Shown: in pieces, positions 6,883 to 13,949 of the stretch
Numbering within the stretch: the first letter of the stretch is position 1
How the letters are laid out: each line of letters starts with the position of its first letter
IMG/VR virus record: IMGVR_UViG_3300023179_000366
Location: 1 to 30,133 of that record
Origin: a virus
Strand: one strand, 5' to 3'
Length of the DNA stretch: 30,133 bases
Program-made: the position numbers and the translations under genes
Notes under the pieces: model-generated
The model's input: only the letters and a program-made list of their open reading frames with translations
Databases searched by the model: none
Told to the model about the DNA's origin: nothing

Positions 6883-7368
6883 TTATATTGCTTCTTTTTC
6901 TGATAGTTTAAACTTTATACCTGCATTATCTAATACAGTTTTGATAATTTTCTTAGTTAAATCTTTTGTTGGGTTATCTTTTTGTGGGAAAACAAGTGAA
7001 TTACCTTTAGCAACATATGATAGTAACTGTGGTTTAGATGAAAATTGTTTAATAAAATCATCTATTGCTTGTTTTGTTTTAGGTGGAAATGGAGTACCTC
7101 TTTGTTTTTCTAAAGCTTTCTTTTTAGCTGGAATGTTAGGACCAAAATGATCTTCTACTGCTTTATTGATAGTAGCTTTATTAGTAGCTGTATTACGAAT
7201 ATTAGAAGCATACATACCGTAATTAGATATGTCTTCTAATGCTTTTATAGTGTCATCTACTGAACCTTCAGGTGTTAGTACTAAGTCATATGATACTTTA
7301 CCTAATGAAAAGTTACCATCTTCCTCACCATCATTTTCCATCAGTTTTACTAAACTGTATTTACTCAT
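6883..7368 (-). CDS. Hypothetical phage protein
   Basis: A 161-residue protein beginning MSKYSLVKLMENDGEEDGNF, a short helix with an L-M-E site followed by an acidic stretch, similar in design to the tagged proteins around it. The rest reads as a soluble alpha/beta protein (GKVSYDLVLTPEGSVDDTIK; a C-terminal KKIIKTVLDNAGIKFKLSEK helix and strand). No family recognised. Start chosen for the ATGA overlap with the HAD gene stop; an AGGA lies a few bases upstream but too close for ideal spacing. Confidence 0.6.
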   Translation of the reverse strand: MSKYSLVKLMENDGEEDGNFSLGKVSYDLVLTPEGSVDDTIKALEDISNYGMYASNIRNTATNKATINKAVEDHFGPNIPAKKKALEKQRGTPFPPKTKQAIDDFIKQFSSKPQLLSYVAKGNSLVFPQKDNPTKDLTKKIIKTVLDNAGIKFKLSEKEAI

Positions 7369-7871
7369 AGTCCTAATTCTTTTAATTGTTTAATTGTATC
7401 AGCAGCTGAAGTGTGTAATATTCCTATACCACCTTTACTTCTCCATTGTTCTATATTTTTATCTCTATCGTCAATAAGTATTTGATTCTCTCCAGAATAA
7501 TTCTGTTTGTCAACAGCATTTGCTAAAATAAGTTTAACACCTGGTAAGTTACGTTTAACCCAAACGCGTTTACCTATTCTAGATGATTCCTCTCTTGACG
7601 GAGCTGAAAGTAATGATGGATTAAAGTGTTTAATATAATTCCAAAGTTTATGTCCGTCAGGCATCCATTTTAAGCGAATCCAAAATGAAACACCTGCTTT
7701 AGCTATTGGTTCCCAAAAGAATTCAGCACCCTTAGCATCTGCTTCTTGTGTAGTTATACCTGTAAGATCTTTATAACCTTTATCAAAGTCAACTAACACA
7801 CCATCTAAATCACAATAGACAGTATGTTTTTGCTCTTCTACTTCTTTTAATAAATCTGTTAATTTAATCAT
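7365..7871 (-). CDS. Tagged HAD-superfamily phosphatase (nucleotidase-like)
   Basis: A 168-residue protein with tag MIKLTDLLKEVEEQ at the N-terminus, then a compact HAD fold. Motif I is YCDLDGVLVDFD (D21 nucleophile, D23 acid/base); motif II is the Ser in LLSAPS (about 88-92); Lys about 122 is a motif III candidate; motif IV is ILIDDRDKN (D134, D135). The DLDGVLVDF form and small size fit the NT5C-type 5'(3')-deoxyribonucleotidases or phage polynucleotide 3'-phosphatases. The substrate is unknown. The tag precedes the catalytic domain without disrupting it. The ATG overlaps the stop of the 7868-8005 mini-gene (ATGA), which supports that start. Confidence 0.85.
   Translation of the reverse strand: MIKLTDLLKEVEEQKHTVYCDLDGVLVDFDKGYKDLTGITTQEADAKGAEFFWEPIAKAGVSFWIRLKWMPDGHKLWNYIKHFNPSLLSAPSREESSRIGKRVWVKRNLPGVKLILANAVDKQNYSGENQILIDDRDKNIEQWRSKGGIGILHTSAADTIKQLKELGL
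7839..7871 (-). repeat. 5' tag repeat, copy in HAD gene
   Basis: The first 33 bases of the gene match the 5' ends of the 8448 and 10701 genes almost base for base (ATG AT(T/A) AAA (T/C)TA ACA GA(T/C) TTATTAAAAGAA), beyond what the shared peptide requires. Confidence 0.6.
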
Positions 7872-8005
7872 TTTTTATTTATAATAAGATTAAGTAAATC
7901 ATCAAATGTTACTATATTTTCAACTTCTTCATCTTTTATCTCAATATTATATTTAGATTCTATTAATTGAAGAATTTCAATTTTATATATTATTTTCTCC
8001 TCCAT
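7868..8005 (-). CDS. Acyl-carrier-protein-like mini-protein, 45 aa, no DSL serine
   Basis: Read from the gap between two tagged genes. It starts at ATG 8005 (overlapping the upstream gene by 16 bases) and its TGA overlaps the HAD gene ATG, which argues strongly that it is translated. The protein is MEEKIIYKIEILQLIESKYN, IEIKDEEVENIVTFDDLLNL, IINKK. From residue 9 on it aligns by eye with the second half of acyl carrier protein: [20 protein letters not shown] in E. coli ACP against IEILQLIESKYNIEIKDEEV, then the conserved I-T-T/V-x-D-L-x-x-x-I end. The phosphopantetheine site (DSL) and the first helix are absent, so it cannot work as a normal carrier. It may be an ACP mimic or only a convergent helical fold. 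Confidence 0.65.
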   Translation of the reverse strand: MEEKIIYKIEILQLIESKYNIEIKDEEVENIVTFDDLLNLIINKK

Positions 8006-8448
8006 ATAATTATATTATGATCTTCAATGTTATTTCCGTCTATTTTTTTAAAATCAGGAAAATGTTTAGTTAAATAATAATTATATATCTTATTTCTAAC
8101 ATCTCCTTCAGCAGCATATTCAAATTCTTGAATATTATGTTTATCAACCCAATATCTTATTAAACCAAAAATAGCCGCTAATATTCTAGGAGAATGAGGA
8201 ACATTCAATAATTTTTGTAAATTTAATCCATTTCCTTCTTTATCAGTATCTCCAAAATTTATACTTGGAATTTTTGGATTTAACAATGATAGTATAGCTA
8301 ATAAATAATGATAATCTTTATAAGATAATAGTACTTTAAATCTTCTAGATGTATCCTGTATAATTTCGTATTCAATTCCTTTAGATTTTAATTCTTCAGG
8401 AGAGTATATATCAATTATTTCTTTTAATAAGTCTGTTAATTTAATCAT
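7990..8448 (-). CDS. Tagged conserved phage protein (152 aa)
   Basis: Starts MIKLTDLLKEIIDIYSPEEL, the recurring tag followed by a soluble domain. The C-terminal half has AAIFGLIRYWVDKHNIQEFE, then YAAEGDVRNKIYNYYLTKHF. This resembles a phage family in which a helix IIKDFVxKxxP is followed by an S/A-A-x-x-x-x-R-x-x-L/I-Y block, weakly like the end of a GNAT acetyltransferase; no acetyl-CoA loop is visible. Function unknown. It overlaps the fusion gene by 8 bases and the ACP-like gene by 16. Confidence 0.65.
   Translation of the reverse strand: MIKLTDLLKEIIDIYSPEELKSKGIEYEIIQDTSRRFKVLLSYKDYHYLLAILSLLNPKIPSINFGDTDKEGNGLNLQKLLNVPHSPRILAAIFGLIRYWVDKHNIQEFEYAAEGDVRNKIYNYYLTKHFPDFKKIDGNNIEDHNIIIWRRK
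8416..8448 (-). repeat. 5' tag repeat, copy in 152-aa gene
   Basis: The first 33 bases differ from the first 33 bases of the kinase gene at 10701 at only two positions, although the proteins after the tag are unrelated. Confidence 0.65.
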
Positions 8449-9904
8449 TTTTTAAACTATTTTCCCAACTTCTAAATAACATGTTTCCTTTACTATATGC
8501 TTCTAACTCTAACTCAGCTAAATATTCATCTTCATTTATGTTATCACCTTGAATATTATTTATTCTACCTTCAAGATTTTGCATGTGATGAATCATTTCA
8601 TGAGCATAAGAACGTAATATATCTTTTGGGTGTCTATCGCAAGTATATAAAACTATAGTTTGATTATTTGGATCGTAATAAGCGGTTTTACCTAATAATT
8701 TATCAGCGTTTTCACTATCATCATTCACAAATTCAACATTAGGTAAAGGTTCAATATTTAAACCATTATCCATCATTGATATTGTTAATAATGCTAATGC
8801 GTGTGTGAATTCTTTATTATTATCTAATTGACCATCATTATCTAATGGTTCAAAGAAATTATTTGTCTTTCCTTTAGGTGTGTTATCATGTCCACATTTG
8901 TGACAAATATATAAATCATCTCCACCATCTTTAATTTTCCATTTCCAACCACAATTGTCACAAACTATACTATCACCTACTGTTTTTTCAAAAACTAGTT
9001 TTGGATTAGATGTAGCGAAGTTCTTTTTACGCATTATTGTTTTTGCTACTACTGTATTTGGATTACGACGATCTTTCGCTAAAGGAATGTTAATATCAGT
9101 ATCTGAGTCAACTGCTACTATTTCTTCCCCACTATCTAACATATCTTCTAACTCGTCTTTTTCGTCTGAAAGTTTATCGAAAAAGTCATATAACTCATCT
9201 GCTTCAATTTCAGGACGATTACGTTTATCATTTACTCTATCAACAAAGTGAGGTGGGATTTTTAAGTCTAATGGGCTTAAAGCGTCATCAGCATAATCAT
9301 CAATATCGTCAATTTCAGGTTCATGAACCCATTCTTTTATAGTTCCTTGTAGAATACTATAAACTGTTTCTTTATCTTCTATTGGTAGTTCTGTAGGTAA
9401 GAATGTAAAAAATAATTCTTTATCATCTAATGCTTTTCTAGCCGCTGTCCCACTTACTGGAGTTTTAGTAACAATATTTACTACTTCTAAGTTAGGTTTA
9501 TCAGCTGACTTAGTACGTTTAGTAAAATCAGCAAAATCTTCTTCTCTACCTTTACGTGATCCTAAAAACCATTTTACTTTAGTTTCTGGGTTTTCTTTAA
9601 CATATGAGTAAATTGAAGATATTGGATTTGAACTAGGTACTATTTCTACTTTATTTGGTAGTAGATGTTTATATATTTCCCAAATTTTAACTGATTGTTC
9701 TTGAGTAATATTAGAACGACCACCACCTGTACCTACAAAAATAATAAATTTATCAAGTAAAGGATAACGTTCTAGTGCTTGTTTAACAACTTCTAAATGT
9801 CCTTTTGTTGGTGGCTGAAAACCACCACCGAAAACACCTACAGTGGTTTGTAAGTCTTCTTCAGTTAGGAATGATCTTAATAATTCTTTAGATATTGGGT
9901 TCAT
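8441..9904 (-). CDS. Nucleotidyltransferase / zinc-ribbon / metallopeptidase fusion
   Basis: A 487-residue multidomain protein. Residues 1-16 (MNPISKELLRSFLTEE) form a helical leader with an L-T-E site. Residues 21-165 are a class I nucleotidyltransferase of the NMN/cytidylyl type: GVFGGGFQPPTKGH (23-36, the HxGH-like site) and PVSGTAARKAL (149-159, the ISxTxxR-like site). Residues 213-305 hold a phage-specific segment (PPHFVDRVNDKRN, then DINIPLAKD and KTIMRKKNFATSN). Residues 315-337 are a zinc ribbon (CDNCGWKW, then CHKCGH). Residues 430-470 carry a zincin site SYAHEMIHH (H435, E436, H439) with a downstream Glu in EYLAELELEAY (464 or 467). Expected chemistry is adenylyl- or cytidylyl-transfer plus proteolysis. 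The combination is unusual, and the substrates are unknown. Confidence 0.85.
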   Translation of the reverse strand: MNPISKELLRSFLTEEDLQTTVGVFGGGFQPPTKGHLEVVKQALERYPLLDKFIIFVGTGGGRSNITQEQSVKIWEIYKHLLPNKVEIVPSSNPISSIYSYVKENPETKVKWFLGSRKGREEDFADFTKRTKSADKPNLEVVNIVTKTPVSGTAARKALDDKELFFTFLPTELPIEDKETVYSILQGTIKEWVHEPEIDDIDDYADDALSPLDLKIPPHFVDRVNDKRNRPEIEADELYDFFDKLSDEKDELEDMLDSGEEIVAVDSDTDINIPLAKDRRNPNTVVAKTIMRKKNFATSNPKLVFEKTVGDSIVCDNCGWKWKIKDGGDDLYICHKCGHDNTPKGKTNNFFEPLDNDGQLDNNKEFTHALALLTISMMDNGLNIEPLPNVEFVNDDSENADKLLGKTAYYDPNNQTIVLYTCDRHPKDILRSYAHEMIHHMQNLEGRINNIQGDNINEDEYLAELELEAYSKGNMLFRSWENSLKND

Positions 9905-10701
9905 CCTATAAATGCTTTTAATTTATTAGGTAACTCTTTAATATCAATAGGATTCAAATTAGACTGAATTTCTTCATAAGTATCAGCTATTTTGTCTATG
10001 TTTTTACCTAATAACTCTTTTGTTTTTGCTCTTTCTTTTTCTTTTTTAGCTAACTCTTCAGGTGATAAATTTGAATCATCTTTTCTAAATGTAGAAGTAA
10101 ATTCACCTGATGATAATAAATTATCAAAATAATCTCTTAATTCACCTTGTTTAAGGGCTGAGTTGAATTTAGCTATTTCTGCTTTTTCTTCAGGAGTAGA
10201 TGCTGGAGTTGAGACTAAAATAAAATTGTCTCCAAATATTTGTTTATAATCGTTTAATAGATTGTAAACATTACCCCATGTTCCTAACACACCAACTGCT
10301 GGTACTTTACGTTCACGTTTAAAGTTTCTTAAAAATGAAACAATTGGATGAGCATAAACCATTACCATTACTATATCATAACCACCTTCTTTTAACATGT
10401 CTAAAGTTGGTTGTAACGTAGATAAATTAGAAGCAGTGGTATCGTATATTAGATTTTGTTTATTTGATATAGCGTTAGGTAAATCAACTTTTCTTATCTG
10501 AGATGACGCAGCTGATAGATTACCATACATTGACGAATCTTTATCCTCAACATATTTGTCAGCGTTTAGATCAACAAAGTTCTTCAGTACTGGTTTCAGT
10601 ATGTTCAATACTGTTGATTTACCTACAGACGCACCACCCGCCATAATGATGGCTTTAGGCTTATTTTGTATTTCTTTTAATAAGTCTGTTAGTTTTATCA
10701 T
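9901..10701 (-). CDS. Tagged P-loop kinase, zeta-toxin/polynucleotide-kinase-like
   Basis: 266 residues from the ATG at 10701. An ATG 36 bases upstream would add MAFPDLFIIFIK, but that stretch is the hairpin and motif region, and 10701 gives the recurring tag MIKLTDLLKE. A Walker A loop follows directly: AIIMAGGASVGKST (residues 17-30). Further features are VDLNADKYVEDKD (43-54), a possible substrate/base-binding segment; LIYDTTASN (a Walker-B-like strand); and VMVYAHP. The set resembles the zeta toxin/PNK/AAA_33 group of small kinases, which phosphorylate UDP-sugars, nucleosides or nucleic-acid 5' ends. The C-terminus is helical and charged. Substrate unknown. It is first in the accessory block and overlaps the fusion gene by ATGA. 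Confidence 0.8.
   Translation of the reverse strand: MIKLTDLLKEIQNKPKAIIMAGGASVGKSTVLNILKPVLKNFVDLNADKYVEDKDSSMYGNLSAASSQIRKVDLPNAISNKQNLIYDTTASNLSTLQPTLDMLKEGGYDIVMVMVYAHPIVSFLRNFKRERKVPAVGVLGTWGNVYNLLNDYKQIFGDNFILVSTPASTPEEKAEIAKFNSALKQGELRDYFDNLLSSGEFTSTFRKDDSNLSPEELAKKEKERAKTKELLGKNIDKIADTYEEIQSNLNPIDIKELPNKLKAFIG
10669..10701 (-). repeat. 5' tag repeat, copy in kinase gene
   Basis: The first 33 bases are nearly identical to those at 8416-8448 (two differences) and close to those at 7839-7871 and 794-826. Confidence 0.65.
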
Positions 10702-10702
10702 C

Positions 10703-10712
10703 TTTATAAATA
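10703..10712 (-). promoter_or_regulatory. Variant of the intergenic motif (TATTTATAAA)
   Basis: Minus strand TATTTATAAA immediately before the ATG at 10701, after the hairpin at 10718-10744. Same hairpin-motif-start layout as at 4299-4261. Confidence 0.35.
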
Positions 10713-10717
10713 TAATG

Positions 10718-10744
10718 AAGAGATCTGGGAAAGCCAAATCTCTT
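10718..10744 (-). terminator. Hairpin, probable transcription terminator or RNA-processing site
   Basis: An 11-bp stem on the minus-strand RNA (AAGAGATTTGG / CCAGATCTCTT, one G-U pair) has a 5-base loop. It sits in the 53-base gap between the nuclease and kinase genes and divides the replication block from the accessory block. The following T-tract is weak (CATTATATTT), so termination is less certain than at 4273-4299. Confidence 0.5.
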
Positions 10745-10754
10745 ATTATAAATA
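10745..10754 (-). promoter_or_regulatory. Intergenic motif TATTTATAAT
   Basis: Exact copy on the minus strand, abutting the stop codon of the 10755-11525 gene and preceding the hairpin. Role inferred only. Confidence 0.4.
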
Positions 10755-11525
10755 TTAGATATCTTTTCGTTTTGCAGAAGTTCTGAACGTTTCATAAGCC
10801 GGAGCAGCGTCTGGGTTTTCGATATCAAATAAACGCTTCACAATTTTAAAAATGTCTAAATTTTCTTCTTGTGTACGATCTGATTCAACTACTTCCCATC
10901 CTCTACCTTGCATTTTATCCTTTTTAGGACCACGTTTAGTTGATTTTAACCATAGTATTCCTTGACGTTGAATTTCTTTACCATAACACTCTTTATAACA
11001 TTGGGAATAAACCGCTGTCTGTAATTCGTATGTAGAATGTACTTGATTTGATGTTTTAAAGTCTATAAGCCAAAGTTCTCCATCTATTTCGCAAATTAAA
11101 TCGCATGTACCTGCTACTTCTAATTCGTCTGAAAATAAATGAACTTCTGTTTCTATTAGTTTAGGATTATATAGTTCCCAAAATTCTACAAATTTTAAAA
11201 ACATTTGCCATACATCAGAATCAAATTGAGGATTACCATGTTTATTTAAAAATGATAACTCTTCTCCATTTAAGTAATTTTCAATTAAAGTGTGAACTTG
11301 AGTTCCTTCTTCAGATGCTTTTTTAACAATATAATCAGCTGCGAATCCTACTTGTTTTAACCAGTTTTCAAATTGTTTACCCTTAGGATATATTTGTAGT
11401 ACAAATGTTACTGATGTGTAAAATTTACCATTTCGTCGGTAATAGCGCGAATCAGGGAGAGTTATTTGTTTATGGTCGTTAGATATTTCTAAAATTCGAT
11501 CATATGATTGTTTGATGTTACTCAT
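10755..11525 (-). CDS. RecB/Cas4-like PD-(D/E)XK nuclease
   Basis: A 256-residue protein with the full core of the RecB-like (PDDEXK_1) exonuclease family: H78 in GTQVHTLIE, E127 in LIETEVHLF, D142 in EVAGTCDLICEID, D155-F-K157 in LWLIDFKTS, and the motif Q169-x3-Y173 in YELQTAVYSQ. These residues bind Mg2+ and cut DNA ends, as in phage recombination nucleases. A Cas4-type iron-sulphur cluster is not evident. Downstream of the primase by a 4-base overlap, it probably works in phage DNA replication, recombination or end processing. The gene ends at a hairpin. Confidence 0.88.
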   Translation of the reverse strand: MSNIKQSYDRILEISNDHKQITLPDSRYYRRNGKFYTSVTFVLQIYPKGKQFENWLKQVGFAADYIVKKASEEGTQVHTLIENYLNGEELSFLNKHGNPQFDSDVWQMFLKFVEFWELYNPKLIETEVHLFSDELEVAGTCDLICEIDGELWLIDFKTSNQVHSTYELQTAVYSQCYKECYGKEIQRQGILWLKSTKRGPKKDKMQGRGWEVVESDRTQEENLDIFKIVKRLFDIENPDAAPAYETFRTSAKRKDI

Positions 11526-12451
11526 AATTCTAGTTTTTTCTCAAATAAATTTGAGAATGTTAGTGGTTGAACAGTCTGAATTAGGTTAGTAAAGTTTTCA
11601 AATCCCATTTCACTAGGATCTTTACCATCCATCTCTACGAGGTAGACTTCTTTACCCTCATTGATTAATTCCTCACAAAATGTGAGAGCTTGTTTCATAG
11701 CGTCTTTATCTAACGCTATATATATTTTTTGTACCTCAGATTTAGCTAATTTTTTCTTTAAACTTTTCTGTATATTTTTACCTAATAATGGAATCACATT
11801 ACGTTTAATAGCTAAAGCATCAAATGGGCCTTCACATAAAATAATAGGTAGACTCCAATTAATGAATAATTCAAATGGAATTATATCTCTAGATACATCC
11901 GGGTTCTTATATTTAACAGATGAATTTTTATTAAAATTACGAGCGGTGAAATAATTTAAATTTCCATCTTTATCATATGACGGAATAACAATACAGTTGG
12001 AGTACTTCCCGTTAACACAATAACCTATATTATATTTTAGAATATCATCTAAGGTAATTTGCCTGCGTTTTAAATAACTGATAGCGTGTTTATACTCAAT
12101 ATTATTATCGGGGAATGATAGTGAGATAAATTCTTCTGGTAATTCTACTCTTTTGTCTACTTCCTTAATTTCAAATTTACCTGAGGTATACTTAGTTACA
12201 GTTTTAACTTCAAGTATTTTTTCTTTAGGCGCACTGATTAATTGAAATAGTTTAATAATACTTTTACCTCGTTTATCACAAACCCAACAGTGCCATTTAT
12301 TTTCACCATTATCAGTCTCGTTTAGATTGATTTCTAATTTTGGTTTATGGTGATTACAGAAAGGACAATGGTAAGCGTAGTTACCTTTAGAAGTTGATTT
12401 ACCTACACCCAAAACAGAATTTAATGTTGAAACTAAAGCTTGATTTACCAT
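11522..12451 (-). CDS. DnaG-type DNA primase (zinc-binding and Toprim domains)
   Basis: A 309-residue protein. A zinc ribbon near the N-terminus (AYHCPFCNHHK, C29 and C32; KWHCWVCDKRG, C55 and C58) matches the CHC2 zinc-binding domain of primases. A Toprim domain follows: IILCEGPFDALAIKRN (E207 catalytic), YIALDKDAMKQAL (D248, D250), then VEMDGKDPSEMGF (the GKDPxE motif). It synthesises RNA primers, working with a replicative helicase that is outside the window. It is shorter than bacterial DnaG and close to T4 gp61 in size, so it may be the functional counterpart. It starts with TGGGGAT just before ATG rather than a proper SD, and overlaps the nuclease gene by 4 bases. Confidence 0.92.
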   Translation of the reverse strand: MVNQALVSTLNSVLGVGKSTSKGNYAYHCPFCNHHKPKLEINLNETDNGENKWHCWVCDKRGKSIIKLFQLISAPKEKILEVKTVTKYTSGKFEIKEVDKRVELPEEFISLSFPDNNIEYKHAISYLKRRQITLDDILKYNIGYCVNGKYSNCIVIPSYDKDGNLNYFTARNFNKNSSVKYKNPDVSRDIIPFELFINWSLPIILCEGPFDALAIKRNVIPLLGKNIQKSLKKKLAKSEVQKIYIALDKDAMKQALTFCEELINEGKEVYLVEMDGKDPSEMGFENFTNLIQTVQPLTFSNLFEKKLEL

Positions 12452-12468
12452 ATCCCCAGTATAATAAA

Positions 12469-12924
12469 TTAAGACTGAGAGACCAAATCTTTTTTGAAGT
12501 ATCTTCCTTGAATGTTATCTACATATGAGTTCACATGGGGTTCTAAGCAGTCTAGTTTGAACTGATATTTTGCTTCCAAGTATGATAAGTGTTTAGAATT
12601 AAAAGCAAACTCAAGAATTTCCTTATCAAAATGTTGTTCACCTAATACTTTAACGTCTTCTAGTAAAGGTTTACAACTACCCCAATATGTTTTCCAATCT
12701 GATTCAGCATAAGTTACTTCTTTAAGTTTCTTACGACCTGGTCCTGTCTGGGCAGCGACTGCTTTTTTGCCTAATTTTTTAGTTTTCTTATGTGACAAAA
12801 ACTTTTTACCAATGTAGAATTGATTTGTTTCTTTGTTTTTTATCATATAAACAAATCCGAAGCATCCTTCAGGGAAATCTTCAATTTTATCTATAACTTT
12901 ATTTTTATATAACCAGTTATTCAT
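12469..12924 (-). CDS. GIY-YIG family nuclease, phage-conserved type
   Basis: A 151-residue protein. The GIY-YIG motif appears as GFVYMIKN (23-30) and FYIGKKFLSHKK (36-47), with basic residues after it. ESDWKTYWGS (74-83) and the helix YLEAKYQF (115-122, E117 the likely metal ligand) follow, then VDNIQGRYF near the C-terminus. This order is known in T4-like phages, where the genes are annotated as endonucleases. No NUMOD or other DNA-recognition repeat is visible, so it may be a repair or host-DNA nuclease rather than a homing enzyme. It lies between the tail genes and the primase, with a 17-base gap before the primase start. Confidence 0.8.
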   Translation of the reverse strand: MNNWLYKNKVIDKIEDFPEGCFGFVYMIKNKETNQFYIGKKFLSHKKTKKLGKKAVAAQTGPGRKKLKEVTYAESDWKTYWGSCKPLLEDVKVLGEQHFDKEILEFAFNSKHLSYLEAKYQFKLDCLEPHVNSYVDNIQGRYFKKDLVSQS

Positions 12925-12928
12925 AATT

Positions 12929-13909
12929 TTATCTATCTAAATTAATTAATATTGATGTATCAGTAGTTCTACTTGTAGGTAGAGGCTGTGATAGTTTAGC
13001 TACTGCTAATAGTTCTTGATTCTCATTATATAACCCAACTGTAGTAACATATGGCGCAAATACTGATCCTGTTATAAAATCATACACTTGTCCACTCATA
13101 TTTAATGAACATGATGATAATAATGGATTTGTAAGATTACTACCTGAAATAACACTTGGGTTTAAAGTATAATTAAATTCATTTTCTCTAATAGTACATT
13201 TGTATTGTGTTTCATAAATTAATCTTGAACTTTGGAAACTACAAGTTACATCGCTTGATCCGGTAAATGTAGAAATAGCTGTAGAAGCGGGACTAGGAAA
13301 TTGAGTTATAACAGCTAAACCATGTTGATATGATATTGTTCCTATAGGTATATTAGAGCCTGAGGCTAATAAGTTACCTTCCCCATCGTCTATTGTGATA
13401 ACATATTGAGAATTATTTCTTTTCCATTTAAAATAGAAAGAATTTGGATTAATATAGTCACCATAAAGTTGAGAAGGAATAGATATAACAGCAACACGGG
13501 CATTAGATGCTGTAGGGAAATATCTTGAACCAGATAATGTAGTATTTAGGTAGTTATCAAATCTACTATGAACATTAGTGTTGGTATTATTTTCAATTAT
13601 ATTACCTTGGTAATCATAAACTATTCTAATACCTTCAGGATTAGGTAACTCATTAGTATAGTAAAGTTGTTTTATACTATTGTAAATATCTCTTTGATAA
13701 TATGATGATGAATAACCATTTGAACCTGTAGTACCAATTGTTGGTTCAGTTGAAGGAATAAAAATACCAGTAATATTAGTACCTATTAATCTTTCAATAA
13801 ATACATTAGGTTCTTTTAATGATGCACTCCCTACAAAAGTAAAACTTTTGTTAACAACAAAGGGAACTATGATAACATCCTGTGATGTAAGGGATTTGAA
13901 TGCACTCAT
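12929..13909 (-). CDS. Virion structural protein with shared C-terminal domain (326 aa)
   Basis: A Ser/Thr/Asn-rich beta protein typical of tail or neck-region surface proteins. The N-terminus reads MSAFKSLTSQDVIIVPFVVN. Its last about 80 residues (ENEFNYTLNPSVISGSNLTN, then APYVTTVGLYNENQELLAVA, KLSQPL) closely match the end of the neighbouring 354-residue protein, so the two share a conserved C-terminal module, probably an assembly or attachment domain. Such pairs occur, from memory, in uncultured marine T4-like phages near baseplate genes. Exact role unknown. A 40-base AT-rich gap precedes it. Confidence 0.7.
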   Translation of the reverse strand: MSAFKSLTSQDVIIVPFVVNKSFTFVGSASLKEPNVFIERLIGTNITGIFIPSTEPTIGTTGSNGYSSSYYQRDIYNSIKQLYYTNELPNPEGIRIVYDYQGNIIENNTNTNVHSRFDNYLNTTLSGSRYFPTASNARVAVISIPSQLYGDYINPNSFYFKWKRNNSQYVITIDDGEGNLLASGSNIPIGTISYQHGLAVITQFPSPASTAISTFTGSSDVTCSFQSSRLIYETQYKCTIRENEFNYTLNPSVISGSNLTNPLLSSCSLNMSGQVYDFITGSVFAPYVTTVGLYNENQELLAVAKLSQPLPTSRTTDTSILINLDR

Positions 13910-13949
13910 TTAAATTAAACTTTTAATTTTACTAAAGAAACTCTCTTAC

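Noticed and set aside
7876-7883. TATAAATA on the minus strand, a perfect T4 late-promoter sequence just before the HAD gene
   Set aside because: It falls inside the ACP-like ORF at 7868-8005 (codons for IINK) and is only 5 bases before the ATG, so coding use is enough to explain it.
10702-10737. Longer start of the kinase gene giving MAFPDLFIIFIK ahead of the tag
   Set aside because: The extension covers the hairpin and the AT motif, and the tag start at 10701 matches four other genes.
13918-13935. AT-only inverted repeat (AAATTAAA / TTTAATTT) in the gap between the two paralogous structural genes
   Set aside because: The stem is only A-T pairs with a 2-base loop, and such repeats are expected by chance in this AT-rich DNA.
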